Below are positions 17,608 to 27,407 of a stretch of DNA of 40,503 nucleotides, one piece after another. The position numbers and the translations under genes were made by a program. The notes beneath the pieces were generated by a model that was not told the origin of the DNA, searched no databases, and saw only the letters and a list, made by a program, of their open reading frames with translations. Source of the stretch: an uncultured Prevotella sp. (GTDB lineage Bacteria > Bacteroidota > Bacteroidia > Bacteroidales > Bacteroidaceae); assembly GCA_900322175.1 (NCBI GenBank), contig ONYZ01000056.1, positions 1 through 40,503 of the forward strand, read 5' to 3'. How positions within the stretch are numbered: position 1 is the stretch's first letter; the number at the start of each line of letters is the position of its first letter.

Positions 17608-19325
17608 ATGAACATTTTAGAGTTAAGCGAACAAGAAATCGGAAGGCGTCAGAGCCTTCAGGAACTGCGCTCGATGCCTATCCTGCAGCAGAGTTCCCTA
17701 CCAATGCATTCAGTACTGAAATCAAGGAGAATTTCAAGGATGAAACAGAGCGTGAAGTAGTTATTGCAGGCCGTATGATGAGCCGTCGTGTGATGGGTAA
17801 GGCCTCATTTGCCGAGCTTCAGGACTCTAAGGGTCGCATCCAGGTGTACATCACCCGCGACGATATCTGTCCGGGCGAAAACAAGGACTTATATAATAAT
17901 GTATTTAAGCGTTTGCTCGATATTGGCGATTTCATCGGTGTCAAGGGTAAGGTTTTCCGCACCCAGACTGGCGAGATTTCTGTGCATGCGTCTGAGTTGA
18001 CACTGCTCTCTAAGAGCCTCAAGCCACTGCCTATCGTTAAGTATAAGGACGGTGTGGCCTACGATAAGTTTGATGATCCTGAACTGCGCTATCGCCAGCG
18101 TTATGTCGACTTGGTGGTCAACGAGGGCGTAAAGGACACCTTCCTTAAGCGTGCAACCATCATCCGAACCATGCGCCGCATTCTCGACGATGCGGGCTAT
18201 ACAGAAGTTGACACACCTATCCTGCAGAGTATAGCAGGTGGAGCATCAGCCCGCCCATTCATCACCCACTTCAACGCTCTGAATCAGGACATGTACATGC
18301 GTATTGCCACAGAGCTTTATCTCAAGCGCCTCATTGTGGGTGGTTTCGAGGGTGTTTACGAGATGGGTAAGAACTTCCGCAACGAGGGTATGGACAAGAC
18401 TCACAACCCTGAGTTCACCTGCATGGAGCTCTATGTCAGCTATAAGGACCTGCTGTGGGGTATGACCTTCACCGAGAAGATGCTCGAGGAGATCTGCACA
18501 GCCGTAAATGGCAAGCCCGAGGTTGAGATCGACGGCAAGGTCATTTCTTTCCGCGCTCCATTCCGCCGTTTGCCTATCCTCGATGCCATCAAGGAGAAGA
18601 CTGGCTTCGACTGCGACGGCAAGACCGAGGACGAGATTCGCGAATTCTGCAAGTCTAAGGGCATGGACGTAGACGAGACCATGGGTAAGGGTAAGCTTAT
18701 CGACGAACTCTTTGGTGAGTTCTGCGAGGGTACCTTCATCCAGCCAACATTCATTACCGACTATCCCGTTGAGATGTCACCACTTACTAAGATGCACCGT
18801 TCAAAGCCTGGACTCACTGAGCGTTTCGAACTGATGGTTAATGGTAAGGAGTTGGCCAATGCATATTCTGAGCTTAACGATCCTATCGATCAGGAGGAGC
18901 GTTTCATCGAGCAGATGAAGCTCGCCGACAAGGGCGATGACGAGGCTATGATTATCGACCACGACTTCCTGCGCGCACTGCAGTACGGTATGCCTCCTAC
19001 ATTTGGTATCGGCATCGGTATCGACCGTCTGGTAATGCTTCTCACAGGTAAGTTCGCCATTGGCGAGGTTATGCTGTTCCCACAGATGAAGCCTGAGAAG
19101 AAGATTCCTCAGTCGTCTGTAGCCGAGTGGGCCGAGATTGGTGTTCCTGAGGATATCGTACCAGTACTCCGCAAGGCAGGTTTCAACCTGATTACGAACA
19201 TCAAGGACGAGAAGCCTCAGGGCCTTCAGCAGAAGATTGGCGAAATCTTCAAGAAGTACAAGCTAGCAATGGCGAAGCCGAGCGTAGACGAAGTCGCCAC
19301 CTGGATCGAAAAGGCCAACGTATAA
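17608..19325 (+). CDS. lysS: lysyl-tRNA synthetase, class II, with a frameshift near residue 23
   Basis: Charges tRNA-Lys. The native start MNILELSEQEIGRRQSLQEL is in frame with ATG 17608 but that frame stops at 17760. The rest (DAYPAAEFPTNAFSTEIKEN onward) continues in another frame to 19325. The OB-fold tRNA-binding domain (GRMMSRRVMGKASFAELQD) is followed by class II motif 2 (GKNFRNEGMDKTHNPEFTCM) and motif 3 (GIGIGIDRLVMLLTG). Family members normally have about two more residues (MGID) at the break. A roughly 10-bp deletion between TCGATG direct repeats near 17671 would explain it. The gene is essential, so either this is a sequence error or translation finds another way. It has the Bacteroidota C-terminal extension after FPQMKPEKK. 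Confidence 0.88.
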
Positions 19326-19475
19326 TATTTAGATAAAAAGAACATGATGAGTTTTAGATAAAAAGAACATAAGAACATAAATAAGGCTGCGCGTTGTGTA
19401 AGACTAAAAAAATATGTACTTATGTTCTTATTATCTAAAAAATTAAAAAGATTCTTATTATCAAAAAAAGAAAAG
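19326..19475. repeat. family B repeat, copy 7 (lysS-gpsA gap), inverted relative to copy 2
   Basis: TTAGATAAAAAGAACATGAT then GAGTTTTAGATAAAAAGAAC and core AATAAGGCTGCGCGTTGTGT. It ends in CTTATGTTCTTATTATCTAA and then a degenerate arm (TTCTTATTATCAAAAAAAG). It is close to the reverse complement of 8644-8765. Confidence 0.88.
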
Positions 19476-19477
19476 AT

Positions 19478-20473
19478 ATGTACGACTGTGGTAAGATAGC
19501 AATTATCGGAGGTGGCAGCTGGGCAACAGCTATAGCCAAGATTGTAGTGAGTCACACCCACCATATTGGTTGGTATATGCGTCGCGACGACCGTATCGAG
19601 GACTTCCGTCGCATGGGTCACAATCCCGCCTACCTCACCAGTGTCCACTTCAATATCGATGAAATCAAATTCGATAGCGATCTCAACCGTATTGCTCAGC
19701 AGTACGACACACTGGTGTTTGTCACCCCTTCGCCTTACCTCAAGAGTCATCTTAAGAAATTAAAGACACGTATACGCGATAAATTCATACTAACTGCTAT
19801 TAAAGGTATCGTACCTGATGAAAATCTCGTATGTAGCGAGTATTTTCATCAGGTGTACGATGTACCTTACGAGAATCTGGCTTGTATCGGTGGTCCTTCT
19901 CATGCCGAGGAGGTTGCACTCGAGCGCCTCAGCTATCTCACCGTAGGTTGTGCCGACCGTGAGAAAGCCCAGGCATTCTGCGATGTATTGTCGAGCGAAT
20001 ACATCAAGACCAAGACATCTAGCGATGTGGTTGGTATAGAGTATTCTTCTGTCTTGAAGAATGTCTATGCCATTGCCGCAGGTATCTGTAGCGGACTTAA
20101 GTATGGCGATAACTTCCAGTCGGTACTTATGGCCAATGCCGTGCAGGAGATGAATCGATTCCTCACAGCTGTTTATCCATTGGACCGCAATGCTTACGAC
20201 AGTGTTTATCTTGGCGATTTGCTGGTTACGGGTTATAGCAACTTCAGTCGTAACCGCACCTTTGGTACGATGATTGGCAAGGGCTACAGCGTAAAGTCAG
20301 CCCAGATTGAGATGGAGATGATTGCAGAGGGCTACTTCGGCACCAAGTGTATGAAGGAGATCAATCGCCACTGCCACGTCAACATGCCTATCCTCGATGC
20401 AGTGTATAACATCCTATACGAACGCATCGCCCCCCAAATCGAAATCAAACTTCTTACAGATTCATTCCGCTAA
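19478..20473 (+). CDS. gpsA: glycerol-3-phosphate dehydrogenase [NAD(P)+]
   Basis: 331 residues. Makes sn-glycerol-3-phosphate from dihydroxyacetone phosphate for phospholipid synthesis. The NAD-binding GGGSWATAIAK, substrate-region GGPSHAEEV and catalytic-Lys block SSVLKNVYAIAAG are present. It follows lysS across a family B repeat, a gene pair usual in Bacteroidota; the pgi gene often found next is absent here. It converges with the flavodiiron gene with an 11-base gap and no clear terminator. Confidence 0.95.
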   Translation: MYDCGKIAIIGGGSWATAIAKIVVSHTHHIGWYMRRDDRIEDFRRMGHNPAYLTSVHFNIDEIKFDSDLNRIAQQYDTLVFVTPSPYLKSHLKKLKTRIRDKFILTAIKGIVPDENLVCSEYFHQVYDVPYENLACIGGPSHAEEVALERLSYLTVGCADREKAQAFCDVLSSEYIKTKTSSDVVGIEYSSVLKNVYAIAAGICSGLKYGDNFQSVLMANAVQEMNRFLTAVYPLDRNAYDSVYLGDLLVTGYSNFSRNRTFGTMIGKGYSVKSAQIEMEMIAEGYFGTKCMKEINRHCHVNMPILDAVYNILYERIAPQIEIKLLTDSFR

Positions 20474-20484
20474 TGCCCTCCTGC

Positions 20485-21651
20485 CTAAGCAAGGAGAGCA
20501 TCAGCCAATTGCTCCAATTGTGTTTCATCGCTTGCCTTCATGCGCGAGCGGATAGTTATCATGGGCTCTACTATCTCGCAGTCCTTCATGGCCTCTATCA
20601 TGCCCTTCATTACCTTGCCGGCTGTTGGTGCCCAACTGCCGTTTTCTATGATGGCAAACTTACGCTTCTGATAGTTCTTGATTTGTAAGTGATACAGGAA
20701 GTCATGCATCACGGGGAACACGCCTGCATCATAGCTAGATGCCGCTACAACCACCTTTGGATAGCGGAACGCATCCTCAATAACCTCCGCCATGTCAGAA
20801 CGACTCAGATCGCTTACGACGACCTTCTGCGCGCCACGGGCGCGCAAAAGGTCGCCTAAGCGCTCAGCAGCAGCTGCTGTACCACCATGTATGCTGGCGT
20901 AAGCTATCAGTATTCCCTCGCTCTCTGGCTCGTATTTGCTCCATGTATCGTATAGGCGTACAGCCTCTGTCAGGGCGTCACCCTTCAGCACAGGTCCGTG
21001 CAACGGACAGATAGTCTGTATATCCAATGCAGCCATCTTTTTGATAACACTCTGCACCTGACTGCCATACTTACCGCAGATATTAAAGTAATATCTACGA
21101 GCCTCGCAAGCCCAGTCATCAGTCTCATGCACCAGCGCACCAAACTTACCAAAGCCATCAGCACTGAACAGCACCTTGTCTGTGGTGTCATAACTCATAA
21201 TCACCTCTGGCCAGTGTATCATTGCAGCACCGATAAACTGCAGTGTGTGCTTACCTAATGACAGTGTATCACCCTCTTTCACGGTAATCACGCGACCTGT
21301 AAAGTCAACTCCCTCAAAGAAGTTGGCAAGCATTTTCACAGCCTGTGCGCTGCACACCAGTTGCACTCCAGAATAAGTCTCCAGCATCCAAGCAATCAGT
21401 GCCGAGTGATCTGGCTCCATGTGGTGAACCACCAGATAGTCTGGCTGTCTGCCATTCAGAGCCGCAGTCAGGTTAGCTTTCCACTCCTCACCTTTTCTGC
21501 GATCAGCAGTATCCAGCACCGCTATCTTCTCATCATCGATGAGGTAAGAGTTATAACTCATGCCCTCGGGCACCACATACTGACTCTCAAACAGATCGAT
21601 GTCCAGATCATCTACACCGATATACTTTATGCTGTCACTTATCATATTCAC
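20485..21651 (-). CDS. FprA-family A-type flavoprotein (flavodiiron protein)
   Basis: 388 residues. An N-terminal metallo-beta-lactamase-like diiron domain carries HHMEPDHS (HxExDH) and LHGPVLKG. The C-terminal flavodoxin domain begins near 248 with ILIAYASIHGGTAAAAE as the FMN-phosphate loop. Such proteins reduce O2 or NO to water or N2O in anaerobes. The gene lies 7 bases behind ugd on the same strand and is probably co-transcribed with the UDP-sugar genes. Confidence 0.93.
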   Translation of the reverse strand: MNMISDSIKYIGVDDLDIDLFESQYVVPEGMSYNSYLIDDEKIAVLDTADRRKGEEWKANLTAALNGRQPDYLVVHHMEPDHSALIAWMLETYSGVQLVCSAQAVKMLANFFEGVDFTGRVITVKEGDTLSLGKHTLQFIGAAMIHWPEVIMSYDTTDKVLFSADGFGKFGALVHETDDWACEARRYYFNICGKYGSQVQSVIKKMAALDIQTICPLHGPVLKGDALTEAVRLYDTWSKYEPESEGILIAYASIHGGTAAAAERLGDLLRARGAQKVVVSDLSRSDMAEVIEDAFRYPKVVVAASSYDAGVFPVMHDFLYHLQIKNYQKRKFAIIENGSWAPTAGKVMKGMIEAMKDCEIVEPMITIRSRMKASDETQLEQLADALLA

Positions 21652-21658
21652 AATTACA

Positions 21659-23005
21659 TTAGTCTCTACGGAAGATGTCTCGTGTGTAAACCTTTGCCTC
21701 TACGTCGTCAAGGGCTGAGTCGTATCGGTTGGCAATGATGGCATTGCTCTGCTTCTTGAATTCATCCAGATTATTCACCACCTTCGAACCGAAGAACGAA
21801 TCACCATCCTTAAGTGTTGGCTCATAGATGATTACGTTGGCACCCTTGGCCTTTACACGCTTCATGATACCCTGGATAGCACTCTGACGGAAGTTGTCAG
21901 AGTTGCTCTTCATTGTCAGGCGATATACACCTATTGTCACTTCCTTCTCAGCACTCTCGTTCCAGTCGCTGTTAGCTGTGTAGTAACCAGCCTTGCGCAG
22001 CACCTCATCAGCAATAAAGTCCTTACGTGTACGGTTACTCTCCACGATGGCCGTCATCATGTTCTGTGGCACGTCAGCATAGTTGGCCAGCAACTGCTTG
22101 GTATCCTTTGGCAGACAGTAGCCACCATAACCAAACGAAGGATTATTATAGTGAGTTCCGATACGTGGGTCGAGACCAACACCTGATATGATAGCCTGAC
22201 TGTCAAGTCCCTTTACCTCAGCGTATGTATCCAACTCATTAAAGTAGCTCACGCGCAGGGCCAGATATGTATTTGCAAACAACTTCACAGCCTCAGCCTC
22301 GGTCATACCCATAAACAGCGTGTCGATATCCTCCTTGATGGCACCCTCCTGTAGCAGAGCAGCAAATGTCTTGGCATTGGTCTCCGATTCAGGATTGCTG
22401 ATGGCTTCGATGGCAGCATTCTCCTCGTCCCATTTCTTGTTACGGTCAGCAGGAAGGATCTTAGGATATCCCACGATGATACGACTGGGATACAGGTTGT
22501 CATAAAGAGCCTTGCTCTCACGCAGGAATTCGGGCGAGAACAGCAGGTTAAACTTCTTACCCTTCAGCGAAGGATCTGTCAGGAACTTCAATGCATACTT
22601 CACATAAAGCGAACGGCAATATCCCACGGGGATAGTACTCTTTATCACCATCACAGCATCAGGGTTAACCGAGATTACCAGATCGATCACATCCTCTATA
22701 TGGTGAGTATCAAAGAAGTTCTTCTGCGGGTCATAGTTGGTTGGAGCAGCAATCACCACAAAGTCAGCATCCTTATATGCACTAGCACCATCCAGAGTAG
22801 CCTTCAGGTTCAGATCCTTCTCAGCCAGATACTTCTCGATATATTCATCCTGGATAGGAGAAATCTTGTTGTTCAGTTTCTCCACCTTCTCTGCTATCAC
22901 GTCCACAGCTGTTACCTGATGCTTCTGCGAAAGCAATGTTGCAATCGAAAGGCCCACATAGCCAGTTCCTGCTACGGCAACCTTAATGTTTTCAAATGAG
23001 TTCAT
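21659..23005 (-). CDS. ugd: UDP-glucose 6-dehydrogenase
   Basis: 448 residues. Oxidises UDP-glucose to UDP-glucuronate with two NAD. The N-terminal Rossmann motif [10 protein letters not shown] (residues 11-20) is followed by [17 protein letters not shown] and the catalytic cysteine in [14 protein letters not shown] (Cys297). The C-terminal UDP-binding domain follows. The product is the substrate of the UDP-glucuronate 4-epimerases encoded at 27466 and 37193, so it links to both cassettes. Middle gene of a three-gene minus-strand operon. Confidence 0.95.
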   Translation of the reverse strand: MNSFENIKVAVAGTGYVGLSIATLLSQKHQVTAVDVIAEKVEKLNNKISPIQDEYIEKYLAEKDLNLKATLDGASAYKDADFVVIAAPTNYDPQKNFFDTHHIEDVIDLVISVNPDAVMVIKSTIPVGYCRSLYVKYALKFLTDPSLKGKKFNLLFSPEFLRESKALYDNLYPSRIIVGYPKILPADRNKKWDEENAAIEAISNPESETNAKTFAALLQEGAIKEDIDTLFMGMTEAEAVKLFANTYLALRVSYFNELDTYAEVKGLDSQAIISGVGLDPRIGTHYNNPSFGYGGYCLPKDTKQLLANYADVPQNMMTAIVESNRTRKDFIADEVLRKAGYYTANSDWNESAEKEVTIGVYRLTMKSNSDNFRQSAIQGIMKRVKAKGANVIIYEPTLKDGDSFFGSKVVNNLDEFKKQSNAIIANRYDSALDDVEAKVYTRDIFRRD

Positions 23006-23023
23006 AATAGTTTTGATAATAAA

Positions 23024-25027
23024 TTAGTCTAACTTCTCGTATATTGAATTATTCGACTTATACTCCGGAACGATATGCTTCATCTTCGCTACCGTTGCCA
23101 TATCGTCGTATTGCTCCGAAATCTTGATCAGCTCGTTGATATCCTTGCAAACCACGTCATAGTCATACTCACGCACCTCAGCGATACGGATTTTCTCGTG
23201 GAATGTAGGCTTGGTACCTTCCAGTTCGTTCAGCACCTCTTCGTATAGCTTCTCGCCTGGGCGTAGACCGGTAAACTTTATCTCCACATTCTTCGCACCA
23301 CTCAGTTTAATCATACGTTTAGCCAGATCAGCTATCTTCACAGGTTTTCCCATGTCGAATACAAAGATTTCGCCACCATTACCCTTGGTACCAGCCTCAA
23401 GCACCAGCTTACATGCCTCAGGTATCAGCATAAAGAATCTTACTATTCTCTCGTCGGTCACAGTCACTGGTCCACCATTCTTAATCTGTTCGCGGAACAA
23501 TGGGATAACCGATCCGTTCGATCCCAACACATTACCGAATCTGGTGGTCACAAATTGTGTTCTAGCTGATGGACCGCCTATCTGTCCAGCAGTAACAAAG
23601 CTGTCCTTATTACCCAGTTTCTCCAGGTACTGACCGATTCTGCGCGACTTGATGGCCAGATCCAGGCTCTGTACATAAATCTCACAGATACGCTTCGAGC
23701 AGCCCATCACGTTAGTTGGGTTCACAGCCTTATCTGTAGATACCATCACAAATTTCTTTACGCCATATTTCACTGACAGGTCAGCTATCACCTTCGTACC
23801 ATAGATATTGTTCTGCACAGCCTCGCTTGGGTTATCCTCCATCATAGGCACATGCTTATATGCTGCTGCATGGAACACATAGTCTGGTCGGAATCGTCTA
23901 AACAGCTCCTCCATTCTCTTTTCCTTGCAAATCGATGTCACAATGGTCTCTGCAGGCACATTGGGGAACTCCTTCTTCATCATTAGGCGGATGTCGTGCT
24001 CAGGTGTCTCAGCCTGGTCTATCAGCAGCATGGCTGCAGGATTCAACTTGGCCACCTGTCGACATATTTCCGATCCGATAGAACCGGCTGCACCAGTCAC
24101 CAGCACACGCTGTCCGGTCAGCAGTTCACCTACAGATTTCATATCCACACGAATTTCAGAGCGGGGCAACAGTTCCTCTACGCTCACCTCGCGAATCTGC
24201 ATATTGGAGTAGTCCACAGCGCTGTCACCTTCAAGTGTGTCCATATCAAATTCCACAGCACCCTGTGCCATGAATATCTTTGCACCTGCACCGATAATAA
24301 CATCCTGTACCTTCTGGTTCTCACGGAATTCCTTTACACGATAGGGCGATATCATCACTGCTTCAATATCATTCTCGTGTATTATATCAGCCAAGTCATC
24401 ATCTACCGAGTACACTTTCTCACCCATTATCTCCTGATGCTTGGCTTTTTTGTAATGCGTGATAAAGCCCTTAACAACATACTTACGCGGACGCTGCGAA
24501 TTGATACTCTTGGCCAGCCCCACGCCTCCGGTCATTGCACCATAAATCAGTACGCGCACAGCACGCTTGTTAGAGAAGGCTACATCATACAGAGTCTTCA
24601 CAAACACGCGTAACGCCCACATCATCAGGGTCGCAAAAATAAATATCAGGAATATGCTGGTGGTATTAAAATGTGCAAACCACTTGGCAGGCAGCATTTG
24701 CATAAAATACTCTGCAACACATGCTAACAGCAGTGTCACACCATTACAATACGCCACACGCATCAAGTCTACAAAACTTGAGTAGCGCATAAATCCCGAG
24801 TAGGTATGGAATAGTCGGAAGCCTGGTATACTCAGCACAACAAATATCAGCAGAGTGTTTATTACCTGCAGTGTGTTTTCAAACAGTGTTACAGCATTAT
24901 TAAATATCCAATACGTCAACACACCGCTGACCATTACTATTGCACAGTCAATTAAAAGAATGCTCCAATATGGCAGCGAATTTTTAGTGAAATACCAATT
25001 CAGTATCTTGTCTAACGGATTCTTCAT
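23024..25027 (-). CDS. membrane-bound UDP-sugar 4,6-dehydratase-like protein (PglF/CapD/WbpM type)
   Basis: 667 residues. Four predicted membrane segments (about 22-44, 54-71, 92-112, 123-143) and a CoA-binding-like Rossmann region (about 155-260) precede the short-chain dehydrogenase domain with TGAAGSIGSE (311-320). The active-site segment VSTDKAVNPTNVMGCSKRIC has Met where classical members have Tyr, as expected for this subfamily. FVTTRFGNVLGSNGSVIPLF and LRPGEKLYEE are conserved. It probably converts UDP-GlcNAc to the 4-keto-6-deoxy sugar for surface polysaccharide. A roughly 20-residue insertion (YLEKLGNKDSFVTAGQIGG) precedes FVTTRFG. First gene of the operon with ugd and the flavodiiron gene. 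Confidence 0.92.
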   Translation of the reverse strand: MKNPLDKILNWYFTKNSLPYWSILLIDCAIVMVSGVLTYWIFNNAVTLFENTLQVINTLLIFVVLSIPGFRLFHTYSGFMRYSSFVDLMRVAYCNGVTLLLACVAEYFMQMLPAKWFAHFNTTSIFLIFIFATLMMWALRVFVKTLYDVAFSNKRAVRVLIYGAMTGGVGLAKSINSQRPRKYVVKGFITHYKKAKHQEIMGEKVYSVDDDLADIIHENDIEAVMISPYRVKEFRENQKVQDVIIGAGAKIFMAQGAVEFDMDTLEGDSAVDYSNMQIREVSVEELLPRSEIRVDMKSVGELLTGQRVLVTGAAGSIGSEICRQVAKLNPAAMLLIDQAETPEHDIRLMMKKEFPNVPAETIVTSICKEKRMEELFRRFRPDYVFHAAAYKHVPMMEDNPSEAVQNNIYGTKVIADLSVKYGVKKFVMVSTDKAVNPTNVMGCSKRICEIYVQSLDLAIKSRRIGQYLEKLGNKDSFVTAGQIGGPSARTQFVTTRFGNVLGSNGSVIPLFREQIKNGGPVTVTDERIVRFFMLIPEACKLVLEAGTKGNGGEIFVFDMGKPVKIADLAKRMIKLSGAKNVEIKFTGLRPGEKLYEEVLNELEGTKPTFHEKIRIAEVREYDYDVVCKDINELIKISEQYDDMATVAKMKHIVPEYKSNNSIYEKLD

Positions 25028-25062
25028 ACATCTTATTATTTAGTTGGTAACCAAACCGGCTG

Positions 25063-25070
25063 CAAAGGTA
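25063..25070 (-). promoter_or_regulatory. Bacteroidota -7 box for dehydratase-ugd-flavodiiron operon
   Basis: TACCTTTG then CAGCC on the minus strand, 35 bases before the dehydratase start. Confidence 0.6.
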
Positions 25071-25133
25071 GCCCAAATTCATTAAAACACCAAATATTTC
25101 TTTAGTTTTTTTTGCTTTTATAAAAAAAAACGC

Positions 25134-25141
25134 TATCTTTG
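25134..25141 (+). promoter_or_regulatory. Bacteroidota -7 box for cassette 1
   Basis: TATCTTTG then CCGAC, with TTTGC about 22 bases upstream as a fair -33 match. It is 20 bases before the nucleotidyltransferase ATG. Confidence 0.7.
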
Positions 25142-25161
25142 CCGACAAAAAAGATGAAATC

Positions 25162-25959
25162 ATGAAGAATATAGTTATTGCGGCAGGTTATGCCACCCGT
25201 TTGGGCGAACTCACTAAGAACTTCCCCAAGCCTCTGCTCAAGATTGGTCAGAACACCATTTTGGGTCGTATGCTCGATGACATCGATAAGATTCCAGATA
25301 TCGATGAGCACATCATTATCACCAACCACAAGTTTGCCCATATCTTCGAGGATTGGGCCAAGGAGGTTTCGAACCCACTTCGTGGGGAAATTTCCCAAAA
25401 TTCTAATCAAAATTTGAAAAATTTCCAGGCGAAGCCTGTTAAAAAACCAATTACAATTGTCGATGATGGAACCGAAACAAACGAAACCCGCCTAGGCGCC
25501 GTGTGCGATCTGCTCTTTGCGATGGATAAACTCAGCATCGATGACGATTTGTTGGTAGTAGCAGCAGACAACTTGCTATTTTTCAGTTTTAGCGAATTCG
25601 TCGATTTCGCCAAGCAGAAAGGCACCTCGTGCATCATGTGCCATGAGCAGCCATCGATCGAAAAGCTTCAGCGCACAGGCGTGGTAGAGCTAGATGAGAA
25701 TAATCGTGTATTGGGCATGGAAGAAAAGCCCCAGCAACCCAAGAGCCACTGGGCAGTTCCACCTTTTTATATATATATGAAGAAAGATCTGGATCTTGTA
25801 CGCCATTCTGTTGAGAATGGTTGCGGCAAAGATGCCCCTGGCAATTTGGCTCACTACATGGTAGAACACACCACCATGCACGCCTGGCCCATGAGCGCCG
25901 GTCGCTTCGATATTGGTAGCCTCGACACGTACAAAGAGGCCGTAGAGAGATTTGGTTAA
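25162..25959 (+). CDS. sugar-1-phosphate nucleotidyltransferase, cassette 1, with in-frame family A insertion
   Basis: 265 residues. The nucleotide-binding signature AAGYATRLGELTKNFPKPLL is at the N-terminus, and VVAADNLLFF is the metal-binding Asp block. With the kinase and epimerase next door, UTP transfer to galacturonate-1-phosphate is the suggested reaction (inference). The paralogue at 36445 (244 residues) aligns almost throughout but lacks residues 71-93, which a 65-bp family A repeat encodes (PLRGEISQNSNQNLKNFQAK). The insertion follows FEDWAKE and ends before PITIVDDG. First gene of the cassette, with its own promoter. Confidence 0.88.
   Translation: MKNIVIAAGYATRLGELTKNFPKPLLKIGQNTILGRMLDDIDKIPDIDEHIIITNHKFAHIFEDWAKEVSNPLRGEISQNSNQNLKNFQAKPVKKPITIVDDGTETNETRLGAVCDLLFAMDKLSIDDDLLVVAADNLLFFSFSEFVDFAKQKGTSCIMCHEQPSIEKLQRTGVVELDENNRVLGMEEKPQQPKSHWAVPPFYIYMKKDLDLVRHSVENGCGKDAPGNLAHYMVEHTTMHAWPMSAGRFDIGSLDTYKEAVERFG
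25374..25438. repeat. family A repeat A1, in frame in nucleotidyltransferase
   Basis: 65 bp with terminal hairpins CCCAC-TTC-GTGGG and CAGGC-GAA-GCCTG. The middle carries GGAAATTTCCCAAAATTC and CAAAATTTGAAAAATTTCC. It is absent from the paralogue at 36445-37179. Confidence 0.9.
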
Positions 25960-25965
25960 ATATAA

Positions 25966-26030
25966 CTCACTTCGTGAGGAAATTCCACAGAATTATGTTC
26001 AAAATTTGATATATTTCCAGGCGCAGCCTG
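25966..26030. repeat. family A repeat A2, between nucleotidyltransferase and kinase
   Basis: 65 bp with hairpins CTCAC-TTC-GTGAG and CAGGC-GCA-GCCTG. It fills most of the 86-base gap. Same length as A1 and A6. Confidence 0.9.
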
Positions 26031-26045
26031 CTAAATTATAAAACG

Positions 26046-27233
26046 ATGAAAGAATATCAATATCACATTTTCTCGCCCTATCGCGTTTGTCCATTGGGCG
26101 CACATGTAGACCATCAGCATGGTTTGGTCACAGGTTTTGCCATCAACAAGGGTGTAGACCTATGGTTCAACATCAATTCCGAAGACTCACTTCGCGAGGC
26201 TAACATCTCCCACGTTCATCTCGAATCGAAAACTTTCGAAGGAGTGGTCGATTTCGATATTGATGCACCCTCTCAGGTGCGCGAACATCATTGGGGCGAC
26301 TACGCCCGTGGTGCCAAGTATGCCCTCAAGAAGCGTTTCAGCCTTTCCAAGGGAATCACAGGCGTCATCCAGGGCTCATTGCCAGTTGGCGGCCTCAGCT
26401 CATCAGCAGCTGTGCTCATTGCCTACGTCATGGCCTTTGCCAAAGCCAACGACATCACCCTTCAGCCCTTCGAAGTTGTTAAAATCGCTTCCGAGGCCGA
26501 GCGCGAGTATATTGGCTTGAATAATGGTCTGCTCGACCAGGCCTGTATCGCCTTGAGCAAAAAGAATCAGCTCTTATTCCTGGATTGCGACTCCAACGAA
26601 TACCGCCTGATACCTTTTGGCGGCCAACAGCAATCAACAGATAATTCTCAATTACCTTTTGAGATTGGCATTTTCTTCAGCGGATTGACCCGCTCATTGG
26701 TCAACAGCGATTACAACCTGCGCGTCTATGAGTGTAAGACCGCCGCATGGAACATGCTCGCCTATACCGAGCAGCCCCTCAAGACGTTCGACAAGACATT
26801 CTTGCGCGACATCCCAAAGGCCACGTTCGAGAAGACTCGCATAGCCATGCCAGCCCGTTTTGCACGCCGTGCAGAGCACTTCTATTCTGAATATCGCCGC
26901 GTGCGCCAGGGTGTTACAGCTTGGGAGACGGGCAATCTCAAACTCTTTGGAAAACTCTCGTTCGATAGTTGCGAGTCCAGTATCCACAACTACGAATGCG
27001 GTTCCCCAGAGCTCATTGCCATCTACGAGATAATGCGCAGCCTGCCCGGAGTCTATGGCGGACGCTTCAGTGGTGCCGGCTTCAAGGGCGCCTGCATCGC
27101 CCTTGTCGACCCAGCTCACAAATCAGACATCGAGCACGAGTTAACCAAACGTTACCTCGCCCAGTTCCCCGAATACGAAAACACCTTCAAAGTATTCTGG
27201 GTCACCCCCGACGACGGCGCCCGCTTTGTATAA
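26046..27233 (+). CDS. GHMP-family sugar kinase, galacturonokinase-like, cassette 1
   Basis: 395 residues. The N-terminal substrate motif PYRVCPLGAHVDHQHGLVTG resembles the CPLGAHxDHQ form of plant galacturonokinase more than the GEHTDY form of galactokinase. The phosphate loop is GSLPVGGLSSSAAV, and the C-terminal GHMP motif is GGRFSGAGFKGACIAL. Phosphorylation of galacturonate at C1 is proposed, supported by the neighbouring UDP-uronate epimerase. Residues near 48-53 (DSLREA) match the left end of family A, exactly where the paralogue at 35214 carries another repeat. TDNSQLP near 200-206 resembles a family C footprint. Confidence 0.85.
   Translation: MKEYQYHIFSPYRVCPLGAHVDHQHGLVTGFAINKGVDLWFNINSEDSLREANISHVHLESKTFEGVVDFDIDAPSQVREHHWGDYARGAKYALKKRFSLSKGITGVIQGSLPVGGLSSSAAVLIAYVMAFAKANDITLQPFEVVKIASEAEREYIGLNNGLLDQACIALSKKNQLLFLDCDSNEYRLIPFGGQQQSTDNSQLPFEIGIFFSGLTRSLVNSDYNLRVYECKTAAWNMLAYTEQPLKTFDKTFLRDIPKATFEKTRIAMPARFARRAEHFYSEYRRVRQGVTAWETGNLKLFGKLSFDSCESSIHNYECGSPELIAIYEIMRSLPGVYGGRFSGAGFKGACIALVDPAHKSDIEHELTKRYLAQFPEYENTFKVFWVTPDDGARFV
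26186..26212. repeat. family A left-end fragment A3 in kinase gene
   Basis: CTCACTTCGCGAGGC matches the left hairpin end of family A. The rest is not recognisable. It occupies the site where cassette 2 carries the unrelated repeat at 35351-35424. Confidence 0.5.
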
Positions 27234-27280
27234 CACGCTTCGCGTGGAAATTATCCAAAATTATAAACAAATTCTACAAA
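27234..27280. repeat. family A left end A4
   Basis: Perfect hairpin CACGC-TTC-GCGTG, then GGAAATTATCCAAAATTAT as in family A. It starts at the kinase stop codon and is followed by the GxxExxY remnant instead of the usual right end. Confidence 0.7.
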
Positions 27281-27287
27281 TGAATCT

Positions 27288-27407
27288 ATGAACTTAACCC
27301 ATAAGCCATATGGTATGTTAATCAATTTTGGGGCAAGTAGTCTATATTCCGAATGGTATTACAGGAATCCCGAGACTAAAGAGATTGAGAAAATAAAATT
27401 ACTGTAA
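27288..27407 (+). pseudogene. 3' remnant of a GxxExxY gene
   Basis: A 39-codon open frame, MNLTHKPYGMLINFGASSLY, then SEWYYRNPETKEIEKIKLL. GMLINFGASSL aligns with the C-terminal HGLLINFGAQKIEIKRKYRL of the intact GxxExxY protein at 9818-10192 and with the usual end of that family. The GxxExxY and E-x-K core is gone. It lies between a family A left end (27234) and a right-end-like hairpin (27438-27449), in the gap between kinase and epimerase. Probably not functional. Confidence 0.75.
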
